Assembly: GCA_964228885.1 (NCBI GenBank)
Contig: CAXRCG010000142.1
Location: 1 to 64,000 of the forward strand
DNA from: UBA4582 sp964228885
GTDB taxonomy: Bacteria > Pseudomonadota > Gammaproteobacteria > Pseudomonadales > Azotimanducaceae
Direction: 5' to 3'
DNA length: 64,000 nt
Part shown: positions 8,410 to 18,063 of the stretch, in pieces
How the letters are laid out: every line of letters starts with the position of its first letter
How positions within the stretch are numbered: position 1 is the first letter of the stretch
Made by a program: the position numbers and the translations under genes
Notes under the pieces: model-generated
The model's input: only the letters and a program-made list of their open reading frames with translations
What the model was told of the DNA's origin: nothing
Database searches by the model: none

Positions 8410-9272
8410 CAACGGCGAACGGTCTGACGCTTCAGCATACCTTTGACAGGGATATTAGTCTGTCTCGCAACGCTGCATCGACGGATAAAAGCGCCAGCTA
8501 CGAGGTCAACATTAGCGCCGACTGGCAGGTGTTCGTCGGACCGAACGGCGGCTACATTGCAGCCATCATATTGAACGGTATGAAAACGGAACTCGCCGCA
8601 ACCGAAGGTCTACCAAGACTGCAGCCTCGTTCGGTGACCTATTACTTTTTATCCGCGTCGGTTCCCGGACCCGCCACCCTCGAAGTCCAGGTAGAAAAGC
8701 TCGGACGGACACTCAGCAGCGTCACCGCTAAACTATTCCAAAACGAAAAAACAATTGCTATAGCACTTGCAACCTTTGGCAACGCAAGAGCAGCGGTCGA
8801 GTTTTCAGACTTAACAATACCTGAGGTTGTCCCACCCGAAGAAGTAGGCCAGCACAACATGATGCGCAAAGGAGTCCTGGGTCATGTTCCTTTTAGGGAC
8901 CAGTTTGACCAGCGCATTGCCATCGGGCCTACACCCGGAGAAACTTCAGAGACTGCACGCGTAGGCGGATGGACCCGGTTTAATCAATCTAGAAGATTTG
9001 ACGATCTGGCAATCGCTGCAATTTCAGACTCATGGTATCCCGGGTTGTTTACAAAAAAGCTGGACCCTCCCATGCATTGCCCCACGGTTGATCACACAGT
9101 GCATTTCCTTGCAAACTATCCGGAGAACGCCGGATTAGAAGAATTTCTCCTAGTAGACTTTCAAACCAGTACAGCGAACAACGGGTACCTGGTTGAAGAT
9201 GGGTGTATTTGGACCGCCGGAGGCCTATTGCTGGCAAGGTCTAGGCAATTGGCAATCATACTTCCCCGCTAA
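8406..9272 (+). CDS. acyl-CoA thioesterase, double hot-dog (TesB-like) family
   Basis: The 288-residue protein has two hot-dog halves. The N-terminal half has NGGYIAAIILNGM followed by RSVTYYFLSASVPGPATLEVQVEKLGRTLSSV, typical of TesB-like enzymes. The C-terminal half carries AISDSWYPGLF and VDHTVHFL. Members hydrolyse acyl-CoA to free acid and CoA. The GTG start overlaps the stop of the small upstream frame. The substrate chain length cannot be read from the sequence. Confidence 0.75.
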   Translation: MTTANGLTLQHTFDRDISLSRNAASTDKSASYEVNISADWQVFVGPNGGYIAAIILNGMKTELAATEGLPRLQPRSVTYYFLSASVPGPATLEVQVEKLGRTLSSVTAKLFQNEKTIAIALATFGNARAAVEFSDLTIPEVVPPEEVGQHNMMRKGVLGHVPFRDQFDQRIAIGPTPGETSETARVGGWTRFNQSRRFDDLAIAAISDSWYPGLFTKKLDPPMHCPTVDHTVHFLANYPENAGLEEFLLVDFQTSTANNGYLVEDGCIWTAGGLLLARSRQLAIILPR

Positions 9273-9717
9273 CAGGCGAGACGGGTTCATCAAATCCTTG
9301 GCGTAGGTCCTGCTTCATTCGCATTTGTACTTGTCGATGTGCCCCCTTTTCGCTGGCCGCATGTTTAGCTCCGGTTTTCTTCCTATTACCGCAGATTGTC
9401 AACTCACGCAGACCCCTGCGTGAAAAGAAGCGATTTCCATAAATTGCAAAAAATCCAAGATCGCCCCTTATGCTATTTCAGCACTATTCTTTGTCTTTGA
9501 ATCGAGCTTAGAAGCTGTATTGAGCCCCGCGGAATTGAATATTCCGTTTGTCATCTCGTTTTTCTGACCTGAAACAGCGAATAGCACCCTTGAAGAAATC
9601 ACACGAGCCAAGGATAGAACCGATCCAAGGCCTCGAGAAAATAGCCTCGATAGCGAAAAAACGCATTATCTGCCAAGATGAAAACCACTCGAAAATAAGA
9701 CGGAGAGGTGAAGACCA
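9273..9717. other. gene-less stretch with one perfect hairpin
   Basis: No reading frame here looks like a gene on either strand. The only structure seen is an 8-bp perfect inverted repeat at 9404-9423. The last 20 bases hold the ribosome-binding site of the next small gene. Confidence 0.5.
9404..9423. repeat. perfect 8-bp inverted repeat
   Basis: TCACGCAG and CTGCGTGA are separated by ACCC. No T-run follows on either strand, so it is not an ordinary intrinsic terminator. It could be an operator or an RNA hairpin. Confidence 0.4.
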
Positions 9718-9918
9718 ATGAAGGAAATTGCCGGTGCGATCATTATTCTCGCGGGATCACTTCTATTGATCGCAGCAATGAGTTTCGACAGTGTCCTCTT
9801 CTGGATTATTGGCAGTTTTATGCTAGTTGATGGCTACTTTCTTCTTGCGGCATCGATATTCTTCCCGCGAGTACTGAAAGAGTTGCTCTCGAAGGAAAAT
9901 CATCGAGAAAATAGTTAA
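9718..9918 (+). CDS. small two-helix membrane protein
   Basis: The 66-residue protein is preceded by GGAGAGG at 9702-9708. Two hydrophobic segments (about residues 5-22 and 26-48) are joined by a short turn containing Phe-Asp-Ser, followed by a basic cytoplasmic-like tail. It is a free-standing gene between two gene-less stretches. I recognise no named family; a structural or stress-related membrane peptide is possible but not shown. Confidence 0.6.
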   Translation: MKEIAGAIIILAGSLLLIAAMSFDSVLFWIIGSFMLVDGYFLLAASIFFPRVLKELLSKENHRENS

Positions 9919-10323
9919 CGCTGCTTGATACAGCAATACTTAAATCACGCCCTCCTATCAACAACAGGCAAATCCCACAGGAGCTGCATACGCTGACTCA
10001 AAGCGACATCAATCCTAAAATCAAGATTAAAGGCGAAGTTTTAAAAATACCCTTTAATCAGCGTCTGTCCGAAATGTGTCTTAGTGCTAAATAAATGCTG
10101 AATTTAATCGCGGACGCAAGATCGAGCACGAACATACGGACGACAAAAATGCTAATGGCTTTTATTCCCAACTGATTTAAAGATATCCGTATTGCAGCGC
10201 AGCAAATACACCAAAAATGTTGATTTATCGCCCCGATTTATCGTCATTTCATTCAATCCGAACCCAATTTCAGCTATCCTAGCGACCTTTTTAAAGCTTG
10301 CTAAAAAAGTCAGGAGCATCCTA
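9919..10323. other. gene-less stretch upstream of an acyl-CoA ligase
   Basis: It is A/T-rich sequence with no convincing frame. The open frame that runs in from 10192 has the wrong composition for the ligase, whose family start is at 10324 behind CAGGAGC. The promoter for the ligase is probably here, but I could not assign one. Confidence 0.4.
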
Positions 10324-11967
10324 ATGACAATGCAACAAACTCCGCTTATTCTTTCTAGAATTCTGGGTCGTGGCGCTAAACTCGATCCCAACGAAGAAGT
10401 TGTGACCTTGCTGGAAAATGGTACCCACCGACAAACGTTAAAGACAACCTGGGAGCGCGCCAATCGGGTAGCGGGTGCATTGAAAGCGCACGGTATAAAG
10501 GAAGGGGATCGGGTTGCAAGCTTCATGTGGAGTAACTACCGACACCTCGAGCTCTATCAGGGCGTGCCATCAATGGGTGCTGTGCTGCACACTCTGAATA
10601 TCCGTCTTTCACCGGCAGATCTTGAATACATCATTAATCACGCAGAGGACCGGGTCATATTCGCAGACGAAGATTTACTGCCTTTACTAGAACCTCTGAA
10701 AGGCAAGATACCGAGTGTCGAACTTATCGTCATCTGCCGCTACGGCGAAAATGGAGAGTCAACTTTCACAGATGTCATTGACTACGAAGATTTTATAAAA
10801 GACCAGCCCAGCAGTTTTGACTGGCCAGAGCTCGACGAGCACGCACCCATGGGACTGTGCTATACCAGTGGTACCACCGGCAAACCCAAGGGCGTTATGT
10901 ACACTCACAGATCGACCTATCTGCATACGATGGCTCAGGCAATGACAGATGCAGTCAGCTTATCTGCGCTTGATGCGCTCTGTGGCATCGTACCCATGTT
11001 TCACGCCATGGGTTGGGGTATGCCTTTCACTGCCTCGATGCTTGGTTGCAAACAGGTTTATCCGCACAAATACATGTCGCCAGAAAAACTACTCCAACTG
11101 ATCGTTGACGAAGAAGTCACTATTTCCGCTGGGGTTCCGACTATTTGGCAAGGTATCAAAGCAATACTTGAGGCCGAAGGTGAGAGCAAATATGACATGA
11201 GCAACCTGTCACGACTCACCTGTGGCGGATCCGCGCCCCCTGTATCCATGATGCGCTGGTACTGGGAAAAATATGGCGTTGAGATGGTCCAAGGGTGGGG
11301 CATGACAGAGACAAACCCTCTGGGAACATTATCGAGAAAAGTTGCCAAACGCTCACACATAAGACTCACGGAAGACCAGCAATTCGAAAACATAGCCAAG
11401 GCCGGTCTATTAATTCCAGGACTTGATATTGAAATCGTTGATGAAGAGTGGAATCCGGTGCCCCATGATGGTGAATCAGTTGGCGAACTGCTGATTCGCG
11501 GACCCTGGATTGCTGCCGAGTACTACAACGACCCGCAACCCGACAAATTTCACAATGGTTGGCTGGTCACCGGCGATGTCGCAAAAATCGATCAGGAAGA
11601 ATACCTTATTATTGCTGACCGCTCGAAGGACCTGATCAAGTCAGGCGGAGAGTGGATCTCTTCCGTTGATCTTGAAAATCACATCATCGCTCTGGAAGGT
11701 GTACTTCAGGCTGCAGTCGTCGCACAACCACATCCAAAATGGGATGAAAGACCGGTGGCGTTGGTTATTCTGGTTGAGGGGTCGAATGTTACTCGCGAGT
11801 TAATTCTGGAGCACTGTGCTTCCATTTTCGCAAGATGGCAGCTACCGGATGACGTTATTTTTGTCGAGAGTATTCCGTTAACAACAACAGGGAAAATTGA
11901 TAAGAAGACCATTCGTGCGGAACTTGATGAAACAAACTATCAATTACCCGATATGCGAACAGCCTGA
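10324..11967 (+). CDS. medium/long-chain fatty acyl-CoA ligase (AlkK-like)
   Basis: It is about 547 residues from ATG 10324, chosen over an open upstream extension because AGGAG lies 7 bases before it and the family N-terminus (QQTPLILSRILGRGAKL) begins there. The AMP-binding loop YTSGTTGKPKG is at about 180-190, then GWGMTETNP (A5 motif) and the hinge/A8 segment DRSKDLIKSGGEWISS. The C-terminal catalytic Lys is in TTTGKIDKK. The enzyme activates free fatty acids with ATP and CoA for beta-oxidation or lipid synthesis. A Nudix hydrolase of CoA-pyrophosphatase type starts 5 bases after it, so both may be concerned with acyl-CoA levels. Confidence 0.85.
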   Translation: MTMQQTPLILSRILGRGAKLDPNEEVVTLLENGTHRQTLKTTWERANRVAGALKAHGIKEGDRVASFMWSNYRHLELYQGVPSMGAVLHTLNIRLSPADLEYIINHAEDRVIFADEDLLPLLEPLKGKIPSVELIVICRYGENGESTFTDVIDYEDFIKDQPSSFDWPELDEHAPMGLCYTSGTTGKPKGVMYTHRSTYLHTMAQAMTDAVSLSALDALCGIVPMFHAMGWGMPFTASMLGCKQVYPHKYMSPEKLLQLIVDEEVTISAGVPTIWQGIKAILEAEGESKYDMSNLSRLTCGGSAPPVSMMRWYWEKYGVEMVQGWGMTETNPLGTLSRKVAKRSHIRLTEDQQFENIAKAGLLIPGLDIEIVDEEWNPVPHDGESVGELLIRGPWIAAEYYNDPQPDKFHNGWLVTGDVAKIDQEEYLIIADRSKDLIKSGGEWISSVDLENHIIALEGVLQAAVVAQPHPKWDERPVALVILVEGSNVTRELILEHCASIFARWQLPDDVIFVESIPLTTTGKIDKKTIRAELDETNYQLPDMRTA

Positions 11968-11972
11968 CATCT

Positions 11973-12605
11973 GTGGCTGTTAATCGGTTTCCTTTTACCA
12001 AACAGTACAGGGATCTCCTGCATCAACGGGTGGATAGCTTTAGCGATCAGCGGCGGCTGAGCGATAAACTTGTGTCTGCCGCTGTCGCTATAACTATTTA
12101 TGCACACAACAACGCTTGCGCAGTCATCGTCACCCGGCGTTCTCCTCGACTCAACGCACACTCCGGTCAGTGGGCGCTGCCCGGTGGTCGAGTCGACGAG
12201 GGAGAGTCGCTGATTGACGCAGCCCGTCGGGAAATGCACGAAGAAATCAATATAGACTTACCAGAATCTGCTTTACTGGGAACACTTGACGATTACGTTA
12301 CGCGGTCAGGGTATGCGATTACGCCAGTTGTGTTCTGGTCAGACATCAAACCCGACCAACTGCGCCCGAATCCGGACGAGGTTGCTTCGATACACCCCTT
12401 CAGCTTTGATGATCTCGTCAACCCGAAGTCACCCAACCTGGAAAATATACCGGAAAGCGAAAGGCAGGTGCTTTCCATGAACTACCAGCACGATCGAATT
12501 TTTGCACCCACAGGCGCCATCCTCTATCAATTCAGGGAAGTCGCGATACTCAACAAGCACACTCAGGTAGGCCACTTTGATCAACCTGTCTTCGCCTGGC
12601 AGTGA
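11973..12605 (+). CDS. Nudix hydrolase, CoA pyrophosphatase-like
   Basis: The 210-residue protein starts at GTG 11973, 5 bases after the acyl-CoA ligase. The Nudix box is intact at about 72-93: GRVDEGE, then REMHEE. It is preceded by the SGQWALPGG lead-in with the Arg-rich VIVTRRSPRLNAHSG segment typical of NudL/YeaB-type enzymes. These cleave CoA and its derivatives into 3',5'-ADP and 4'-phosphopantetheine. Substrate assignment rests on this family resemblance and on the neighbour. Confidence 0.8.
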   Translation: MAVNRFPFTKQYRDLLHQRVDSFSDQRRLSDKLVSAAVAITIYAHNNACAVIVTRRSPRLNAHSGQWALPGGRVDEGESLIDAARREMHEEINIDLPESALLGTLDDYVTRSGYAITPVVFWSDIKPDQLRPNPDEVASIHPFSFDDLVNPKSPNLENIPESERQVLSMNYQHDRIFAPTGAILYQFREVAILNKHTQVGHFDQPVFAWQ

Positions 12606-12636
12606 CCTAATGTGAAATTACTACGAAAAAAAATCT

Positions 12637-12942
12637 TCACTCGTCTGAGACTGCGACTCCCTGCCCGTGTGTCTTCATCGGCAAAACAATCCGGGTTTCT
12701 CTTTTAATACCGTCAGCCACTTTTTCTGCGCCTTCGAAATTGACGTCGGTTGGAAGACTCAAGATCGAAACATCATCACTCTTCCGCGGGAACATTGATA
12801 AAACAATAATAAACGACAACATGCCGACGCATAACAGGGCTGTGATCGACCACAATAACCAGCGATTTCTTTCATAGGGCTGCGCCCATTTAAGGTCCCT
12901 TATAATCAACTCATGGGGGATACGTTTCTTCTTAAATGACAC
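12637..12942 (-). CDS. small single-pass membrane protein
   Basis: The 101-residue protein has a basic N-terminus (SFKKKRIPHELIIRD), one helix at about residues 27-50 and a periplasmic tail of some 50 residues. The arrangement is that of a bitopic inner-membrane protein. It lies alone, convergent with the Nudix gene. I do not recognise the family. The N-terminal layout also resembles larger cell-wall proteins, so it could be a shortened relative of one. Confidence 0.5.
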   Translation of the reverse strand: MSFKKKRIPHELIIRDLKWAQPYERNRWLLWSITALLCVGMLSFIIVLSMFPRKSDDVSILSLPTDVNFEGAEKVADGIKRETRIVLPMKTHGQGVAVSDE

Positions 12943-13229
12943 TGTCTTCTCCTCATAGATAAGCTTTTCTTTCCAGTAGATTTTTACCTAACCTATTAAA
13001 ACTTGAAATAATGAGCATTCACTGTGGAAAGAAAGGCAATCAGAAGACAAAAAGTGGAGATGAAGGTGATAACGCCCTTGAACATTAGTATTGATAGACG
13101 ACTGACAAAGTCATCAACTTGTCCACTTTAAGAGCTTTAATGCGCTTAAGCATACGGTTTTACTGTAATATACGCGCGGAACGTCTTGAGTAGAAATCGT
13201 CGCCCATTCTCCAGCAAAGGATCACAGGT

Positions 13230-14177
13230 ATGCCAAATAAACTTGAACAATTAAAAACGATGACGGATGTGGTTGCGGATACTGGCGACATTGAAGCAAT
13301 GAAACAGTTTAAGCCGCAAGACGCGACGACAAATCCATCGCTATTACTAAAAGCAGCCGCAATGCCACAGTACGCACCCTTGGTTGAGGCGGCGAAACAG
13401 TTCGGATTATCTCATGGCAGTTCAAACCAGGAACAACTAGACCTGGCCTGCGATCGGCTCGCTGTGCTAGTCGGGATTGAAATCCTCAAGCTGATACCCG
13501 GCAGAATTTCTACCGAAGTCGACGCCCGACTATCGTTTAATGCAAAAGCAATGGTCGAGCGAGGTCGAGCACTCATTGGTCAATACGAAGCACTTGGTTT
13601 CAATCGAAATCGAGTCCTAATCAAACTCGCATCCACATGGGAGGGCATTCAGGCTGCAGAGGTTTTGGAAGCAGAAGGCATCAACTGCAACCTGACCCTT
13701 CTCTTCTCATTTGAACAAGCTGTCGCATGCGCGAACGCCGGCGTTTTCCTCATTTCACCTTTCGTTGGACGAATTCTTGACTGGTGGAAGGCACACACAG
13801 AAATCAACTATACCGCAACGAACGATCCCGGTGTATTGTCTGTGCAGAGAATTTTTAACTATTACAAGGCTAACGGCTTTGCCACAGTAGTGATGGGTGC
13901 GAGTTTTAGAAACACAGGAGAAATAGAGGCTCTGGCCGGCTGCGACAGGCTCACCATTAGCCCTGCGCTGCTCGAAGCGCTGAGCCAAGACGATGGGAAG
14001 CTGGTTCAGACTCTGGATAAAAATACACCTCAAGGCGGCAAAGCGAAAATATCACTAGAAGAATCTGCATTTCGCTGGTCTCTCAACGAGGATGCAATGG
14101 CAACTGAAAAACTTGCAGAGGGGATACGTCAATTTACAAAAGACACACGCGAACTGGAACAACGGCTTGTAAGGTAA
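13230..14177 (+). CDS. tal: transaldolase
   Basis: The 315-residue protein has the length of the TalB type. It moves a dihydroxyacetone unit from sedoheptulose-7-phosphate to glyceraldehyde-3-phosphate in the pentose phosphate pathway. The N-terminal DATTNPSLLLKAA block, the Schiff-base Lys132 in LIKLASTWEG, the NLTLLFSFEQA strand and SPFVGRILDW are all in place. AAAGGA precedes ATG 13230 by about 10 bases. It is transcribed alone. Confidence 0.95.
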   Translation: MPNKLEQLKTMTDVVADTGDIEAMKQFKPQDATTNPSLLLKAAAMPQYAPLVEAAKQFGLSHGSSNQEQLDLACDRLAVLVGIEILKLIPGRISTEVDARLSFNAKAMVERGRALIGQYEALGFNRNRVLIKLASTWEGIQAAEVLEAEGINCNLTLLFSFEQAVACANAGVFLISPFVGRILDWWKAHTEINYTATNDPGVLSVQRIFNYYKANGFATVVMGASFRNTGEIEALAGCDRLTISPALLEALSQDDGKLVQTLDKNTPQGGKAKISLEESAFRWSLNEDAMATEKLAEGIRQFTKDTRELEQRLVR

Positions 14178-14498
14178 AAAGCTTGAGCTGACTTTGCAGC
14201 GCTAAATCAGTCTCCGGTTAGCGCCGGTTGGCTCGTGATTCGGGCTGACGGCGCCATACAGGCAATGAAAATTCAGAAGACGTGTCATCAACATGGATCT
14301 TGTTTGTCGCGACGTCGTCCTTCTGAAAACAAATCAGCAATTAGCCAAATCAATCATTAAACTGGAACAAGCCGATACCTCCATATTGTTTACCCGTGAC
14401 TACTCATCAGATGGCGTGCATACTCACCTTCTTTGTCATAGACGCGCTTGAACTAAACAAAAAAACAGCCTATTTACCTGCCACTTCAGCACATTCTT
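14178..14498. other. gene-less stretch between tal and dbpA
   Basis: No frame or clear terminator is visible. It probably holds the dbpA promoter. Confidence 0.4.
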
Positions 14499-15896
14499 AT
14501 GAGCACAGCAAACGACCTTAAATTCGACGCACTCAATTTATCAAAAGAGCTGCTAACAAACCTAGCAAGTCTCAACTATCATGAAATGACACTTATTCAG
14601 GCACAGAGCCTACCTCTAATTCTGGAAGGGTTGGATGTCATCGCGCAGAGTAAAACCGGGTCTGGCAAAACAGCTGCGTTCGGTTTGGGTGTTCTGCAGA
14701 AACTCAACGTGAAGCGGTTCAGAGTGCAGAGTCTGATTCTCTGTCCTACCCGGGAACTTGCTGATCAGGTATCAAAAGAACTGCGGAGGCTTGCCCGCAC
14801 TGTACACAATATAAAAATCCTAACACTGTGCGGTGGCACAGCCTTTGGTCCTCAGGCAGGTTCACTGGAGCACGGCGCGCACATTATCGTTGGTACACCC
14901 GGACGCGTTGAGGAACATCTTCGCAAGGGCAAGCTGGATTTGAAATATCTGAGTACCTTTGTGCTTGATGAAGCTGACCGTATGCTCGATATGGGTTTTA
15001 GCGAGACGATTGATGACATACTCAAACACGTGCCCTCAGCTAGACAAACCTTATTATTTAGCGCAACTTTTCCACAAGAAATAGAGGCAATGACAAGCAA
15101 AATTATGCTTGCCCCCCAACGCGTTGAAAACACCCAGACCCATTCGGAGGAAAGTATTCAGCAATATGTCTGTCGACTTGAAGACGAAGAAGATCGAATC
15201 ACAGCACTTCGATTAATCCTGCTGGAAATTGAGCCTGAATCTACTTTGGTATTTTGCAATACACGCAAACAGGTCCAGGAGGTTGCAAAAGAACTCGTCG
15301 CCGCAAATTTCAGTGCATTGGCACTACATGGCGAATTGGAACAAAAGTCGAGAGAAGAAATTTTGGTCCGCTTCGCCAATAAAAGTGCGTCTATCTTGGT
15401 TGCAACGGACGTCGCTGCTCGGGGACTTGATATTGACGAGTTAGACCTAGTGATCAATCATCAAATCGCACCAGAACAGCAAGTACACATTCATCGAGTC
15501 GGTCGAACGGGCCGCGCCGGTAATAAGGGGCAAGCGTTTACGCTGTATACTAAAAGAGAGCAATTCAAACTGGAAAAACTGGAAGCTTTTCTCAACATCT
15601 CGTTGGAGCAACGGGAGCTTGAAAAACCAGAACTTCTTAGCAAACCAACGTTCTATCCTGCGATGGCTACCCTGCAAGTTGATGGCGGACGAAAACAAAA
15701 AGTCAGACCAGGAGACATCGTAGGCGCCCTTACGGGTAAAGATGGCATCGCTGCGACGGAAGTTGGCAAAATCAACGTATTTGAGCGCTGTACCTATGTC
15801 GCAGTGACACAGGCAAAAGCGAAAGCTGCACTGAAAAAACTCTCGGAGGGAAAGTTAAAAGGACGATCTTTTCGCGTTCGACGCATCAGAGGCTAG
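14499..15896 (+). CDS. dbpA: ATP-dependent RNA helicase DbpA
   Basis: The 465-residue DEAD-box helicase has a Walker A KTGSGKT (52-58), DEAD (157-160), SAT (188-190) and the C-terminal helicase motif HRVGRTGRAGNKG. The last 75 residues form the DbpA RNA-binding domain (ATLQVDGGRKQKVRPGDIVGA), which targets hairpin 92 of 23S rRNA. The role in late 50S subunit assembly is established for E. coli DbpA. Its last 4 bases overlap the convergent dioxygenase gene. Confidence 0.95.
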   Translation: MSTANDLKFDALNLSKELLTNLASLNYHEMTLIQAQSLPLILEGLDVIAQSKTGSGKTAAFGLGVLQKLNVKRFRVQSLILCPTRELADQVSKELRRLARTVHNIKILTLCGGTAFGPQAGSLEHGAHIIVGTPGRVEEHLRKGKLDLKYLSTFVLDEADRMLDMGFSETIDDILKHVPSARQTLLFSATFPQEIEAMTSKIMLAPQRVENTQTHSEESIQQYVCRLEDEEDRITALRLILLEIEPESTLVFCNTRKQVQEVAKELVAANFSALALHGELEQKSREEILVRFANKSASILVATDVAARGLDIDELDLVINHQIAPEQQVHIHRVGRTGRAGNKGQAFTLYTKREQFKLEKLEAFLNISLEQRELEKPELLSKPTFYPAMATLQVDGGRKQKVRPGDIVGALTGKDGIAATEVGKINVFERCTYVAVTQAKAKAALKKLSEGKLKGRSFRVRRIRG

Positions 15897-16753
15897 GCAC
15901 CGGCCTGCATCCCCGATTCGGTTCTGACGTCACCGGCTATTCTAGTATGTTTCATCACCCTTGCCTGCCGAATGTCATAGGGCCTTGCTCGATGCAGCAT
16001 ACGCCTGTTGTCCCAAATGATCAGATCTCCCACTTGCCAGTGATGCTCGTGGCAACGTTCAGGTGAACAAGCAAATGAAAGCAACCTCTCGAGTAACGCT
16101 TCGGACTCGGCCTTTTCAAGCCCGGGAATACCGAACGCATGCCGGCCGATATACAACGCTGGTTTCCCTGTCACTGGATGGAACTTGACTAGCGGCCGTA
16201 AAGGCGGGTTTTCGACATCATAACCGTAGCCTTTGCTTTGGTTCATACCAGCACGGGCTTGCGAGTACTTAAGCGAGTGAAATGCGGCAAGATCCTGTAT
16301 TGTCTCCTGAAGTCCTTCGGGTAATGCTTCATAAGCTGCCCTCATATCTGCCCATTCAGTTCCCCCGCCACTTGTCGGTAAAACGTGTGCTGAGAGCACC
16401 GAGGCTTTCGCAGATACCGGCATATAGGAGCTGTCAGTATGCCAACCCTCATTACCAAGTAACACCTGCATAATATGATCATCTTTATCCACAACATAAC
16501 CGTCTTTTGTTGTGTTCGAAAGTGGCACAGCCGATTGACCTTCGACAATTATTTCTAGTTCACCAAATCGTCGTGCAAAATCACCCTGGGCCTTGTCACT
16601 CAGATGCTGACCAGGAAACACCAGCAAACCATATTCGTGAAAAGCTTCAAGGATCAGCTGCCATTCCTCATTCATCAATGACGCCAAATTGATACCTGTA
16701 ACGAGCGCGCCCACATTTTTTTCTGACAGAGGTTCAATTGATAGCTGACTCAT
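15893..16753 (-). CDS. TauD/TfdA family Fe(II)/2-oxoglutarate dioxygenase
   Basis: The 286-residue protein has the Fe-binding triad His105-x-Asp107 (GWHTDSSY) and His254 (MLHRARPYD), with a 2-oxoglutarate-binding Arg in the following KHTRIAG segment. Family members hydroxylate small organic acids, for example taurine or phenoxyacetates, leading to cleavage. Its first 20 bases overlap the end of an MFS transporter gene read in the same direction. This suggests that the transporter imports the substrate. The substrate itself is unknown. Confidence 0.85.
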   Translation of the reverse strand: MSQLSIEPLSEKNVGALVTGINLASLMNEEWQLILEAFHEYGLLVFPGQHLSDKAQGDFARRFGELEIIVEGQSAVPLSNTTKDGYVVDKDDHIMQVLLGNEGWHTDSSYMPVSAKASVLSAHVLPTSGGGTEWADMRAAYEALPEGLQETIQDLAAFHSLKYSQARAGMNQSKGYGYDVENPPLRPLVKFHPVTGKPALYIGRHAFGIPGLEKAESEALLERLLSFACSPERCHEHHWQVGDLIIWDNRRMLHRARPYDIRQARVMKHTRIAGDVRTESGMQAGA

Positions 16754-18026
16754 TTTGATCTCCTACAGGCTCTCTCGCCCGGTTCTTGGATCGTGTTTCG
16801 ACCTTCAATGCTAGAACGATCAGCGCTGTGAGTAAATATAAAGCTAAAAAGGTGAAAAATGCAGGGCGATAGTTTCCTGTCACGTCATAAACCCAGCCTG
16901 CAAACGGCGTACCCGCCAGGTGCAGTATCGCCATTGGAGGTCTCATGGCGCCAAGTACTCTGCCAAATGATTCTCGGCCAAAAGCAGCGCCAACCACAGC
17001 GCCTTGCATGGGCACCACGCCTCCCATACCGAAACCAAACATACAGGCACCGAGAAGAAAGCCAAAATAACCCTCAACAAACAACATGAACAAATGTCCA
17101 ACAAACTGAAAACCGATACCCAGCCACAAGGCATGCCTAACATCCCATCGATCCACCAAGACACCAAAAATTAACTTGCCAGCGATGCCGAACCCTGCTG
17201 TAGCAGACGCTATGCCGGACGCGGCTACCAAAGAAAGGCCCCGATCAGTAAGTTGAGGCACCATATGAATCAATGTTGCGCTTTGAATGCCGAAGAGCAG
17301 ACCAATGACCGTAAGCAAAATCCAGAAATTTGGTTGGCTCAGAAAATCACCTGTGCGAAGTGCCGGCTTAGGTGGGGGAAGAGAACTCATTTCTGTGGCA
17401 CCATCTGGTAACAAGCCAACGTCTTCAGGCCTTGATATCACCAACCGGAGCGCAACTGGCAAGACCACGAGAAATGTGATCAGGCCATAGGTCATAAATG
17501 CTTCACGCCACCCGAACGTCGCGATTATCCACGCGCTGATAGCGGGCATAATAACACCAGAAACCGAGATACCTGTTGCAGCGATACCTAGCGCAGAACC
17601 ACGTTTCAAGACAAACCAGTTGCTGACCAGTTTTGAAGTAGCTAATTGCCCCATGGCACCAGCGCCAAAACCCACGAAGACGCCCAGCACGAGGTAGAAC
17701 TGGAGCGGCGTCTGAACCAATCCGAGCAGGCCGAAACCAGTACCCATCGATATTGCCCCGCAGGCCATGACGTTCTTCAGCGGAAACCTGTCCAGCGCTC
17801 TTCCAATAAACGGTGCCAGTACAGCGCCAACACCCTGGGTTACGGTTACACCGATTGAAACACCAAACCTAGAATCACCAAACTCAACCGCAATCGCTTT
17901 AAAGAAGATACCGTAAGAATAAAAGAAAAAACCAACAGCAATAAAGTCTACTAGGAACGCAACCGCGACCATACGCCATCCCAGAAAGGTCTTGTCATTG
18001 TTACGTTTGAGTAGATAGGAAAGCAT
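16734..18026 (-). CDS. MFS transporter, oxalate/monocarboxylate-like
   Basis: The 430-residue protein has twelve hydrophobic segments and a basic N-terminus (LLKRNNDKTFLGWRMV). The YSYGIFFKAIAVEFG segment in helix 1, the GRALDRFPLKNVM loop 2-3 and the helix 11-12 region resemble the monocarboxylate and oxalate/formate antiporter branch of the MFS. It overlaps the dioxygenase gene by 20 bases, so the two are translationally coupled and probably handle the same carboxylic acid. Confidence 0.8.
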   Translation of the reverse strand: MLSYLLKRNNDKTFLGWRMVAVAFLVDFIAVGFFFYSYGIFFKAIAVEFGDSRFGVSIGVTVTQGVGAVLAPFIGRALDRFPLKNVMACGAISMGTGFGLLGLVQTPLQFYLVLGVFVGFGAGAMGQLATSKLVSNWFVLKRGSALGIAATGISVSGVIMPAISAWIIATFGWREAFMTYGLITFLVVLPVALRLVISRPEDVGLLPDGATEMSSLPPPKPALRTGDFLSQPNFWILLTVIGLLFGIQSATLIHMVPQLTDRGLSLVAASGIASATAGFGIAGKLIFGVLVDRWDVRHALWLGIGFQFVGHLFMLFVEGYFGFLLGACMFGFGMGGVVPMQGAVVGAAFGRESFGRVLGAMRPPMAILHLAGTPFAGWVYDVTGNYRPAFFTFLALYLLTALIVLALKVETRSKNRAREPVGDQNESAIN

Positions 18027-18063
18027 AGAGGGTTGTAAAGCAAGTCAATCGAATACTATACAC

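Noticed and set aside
10192..10323. N-terminal extension of the acyl-CoA ligase
   Set aside because: The extra residues do not match the family, and a good ribosome-binding site lies before ATG 10324.
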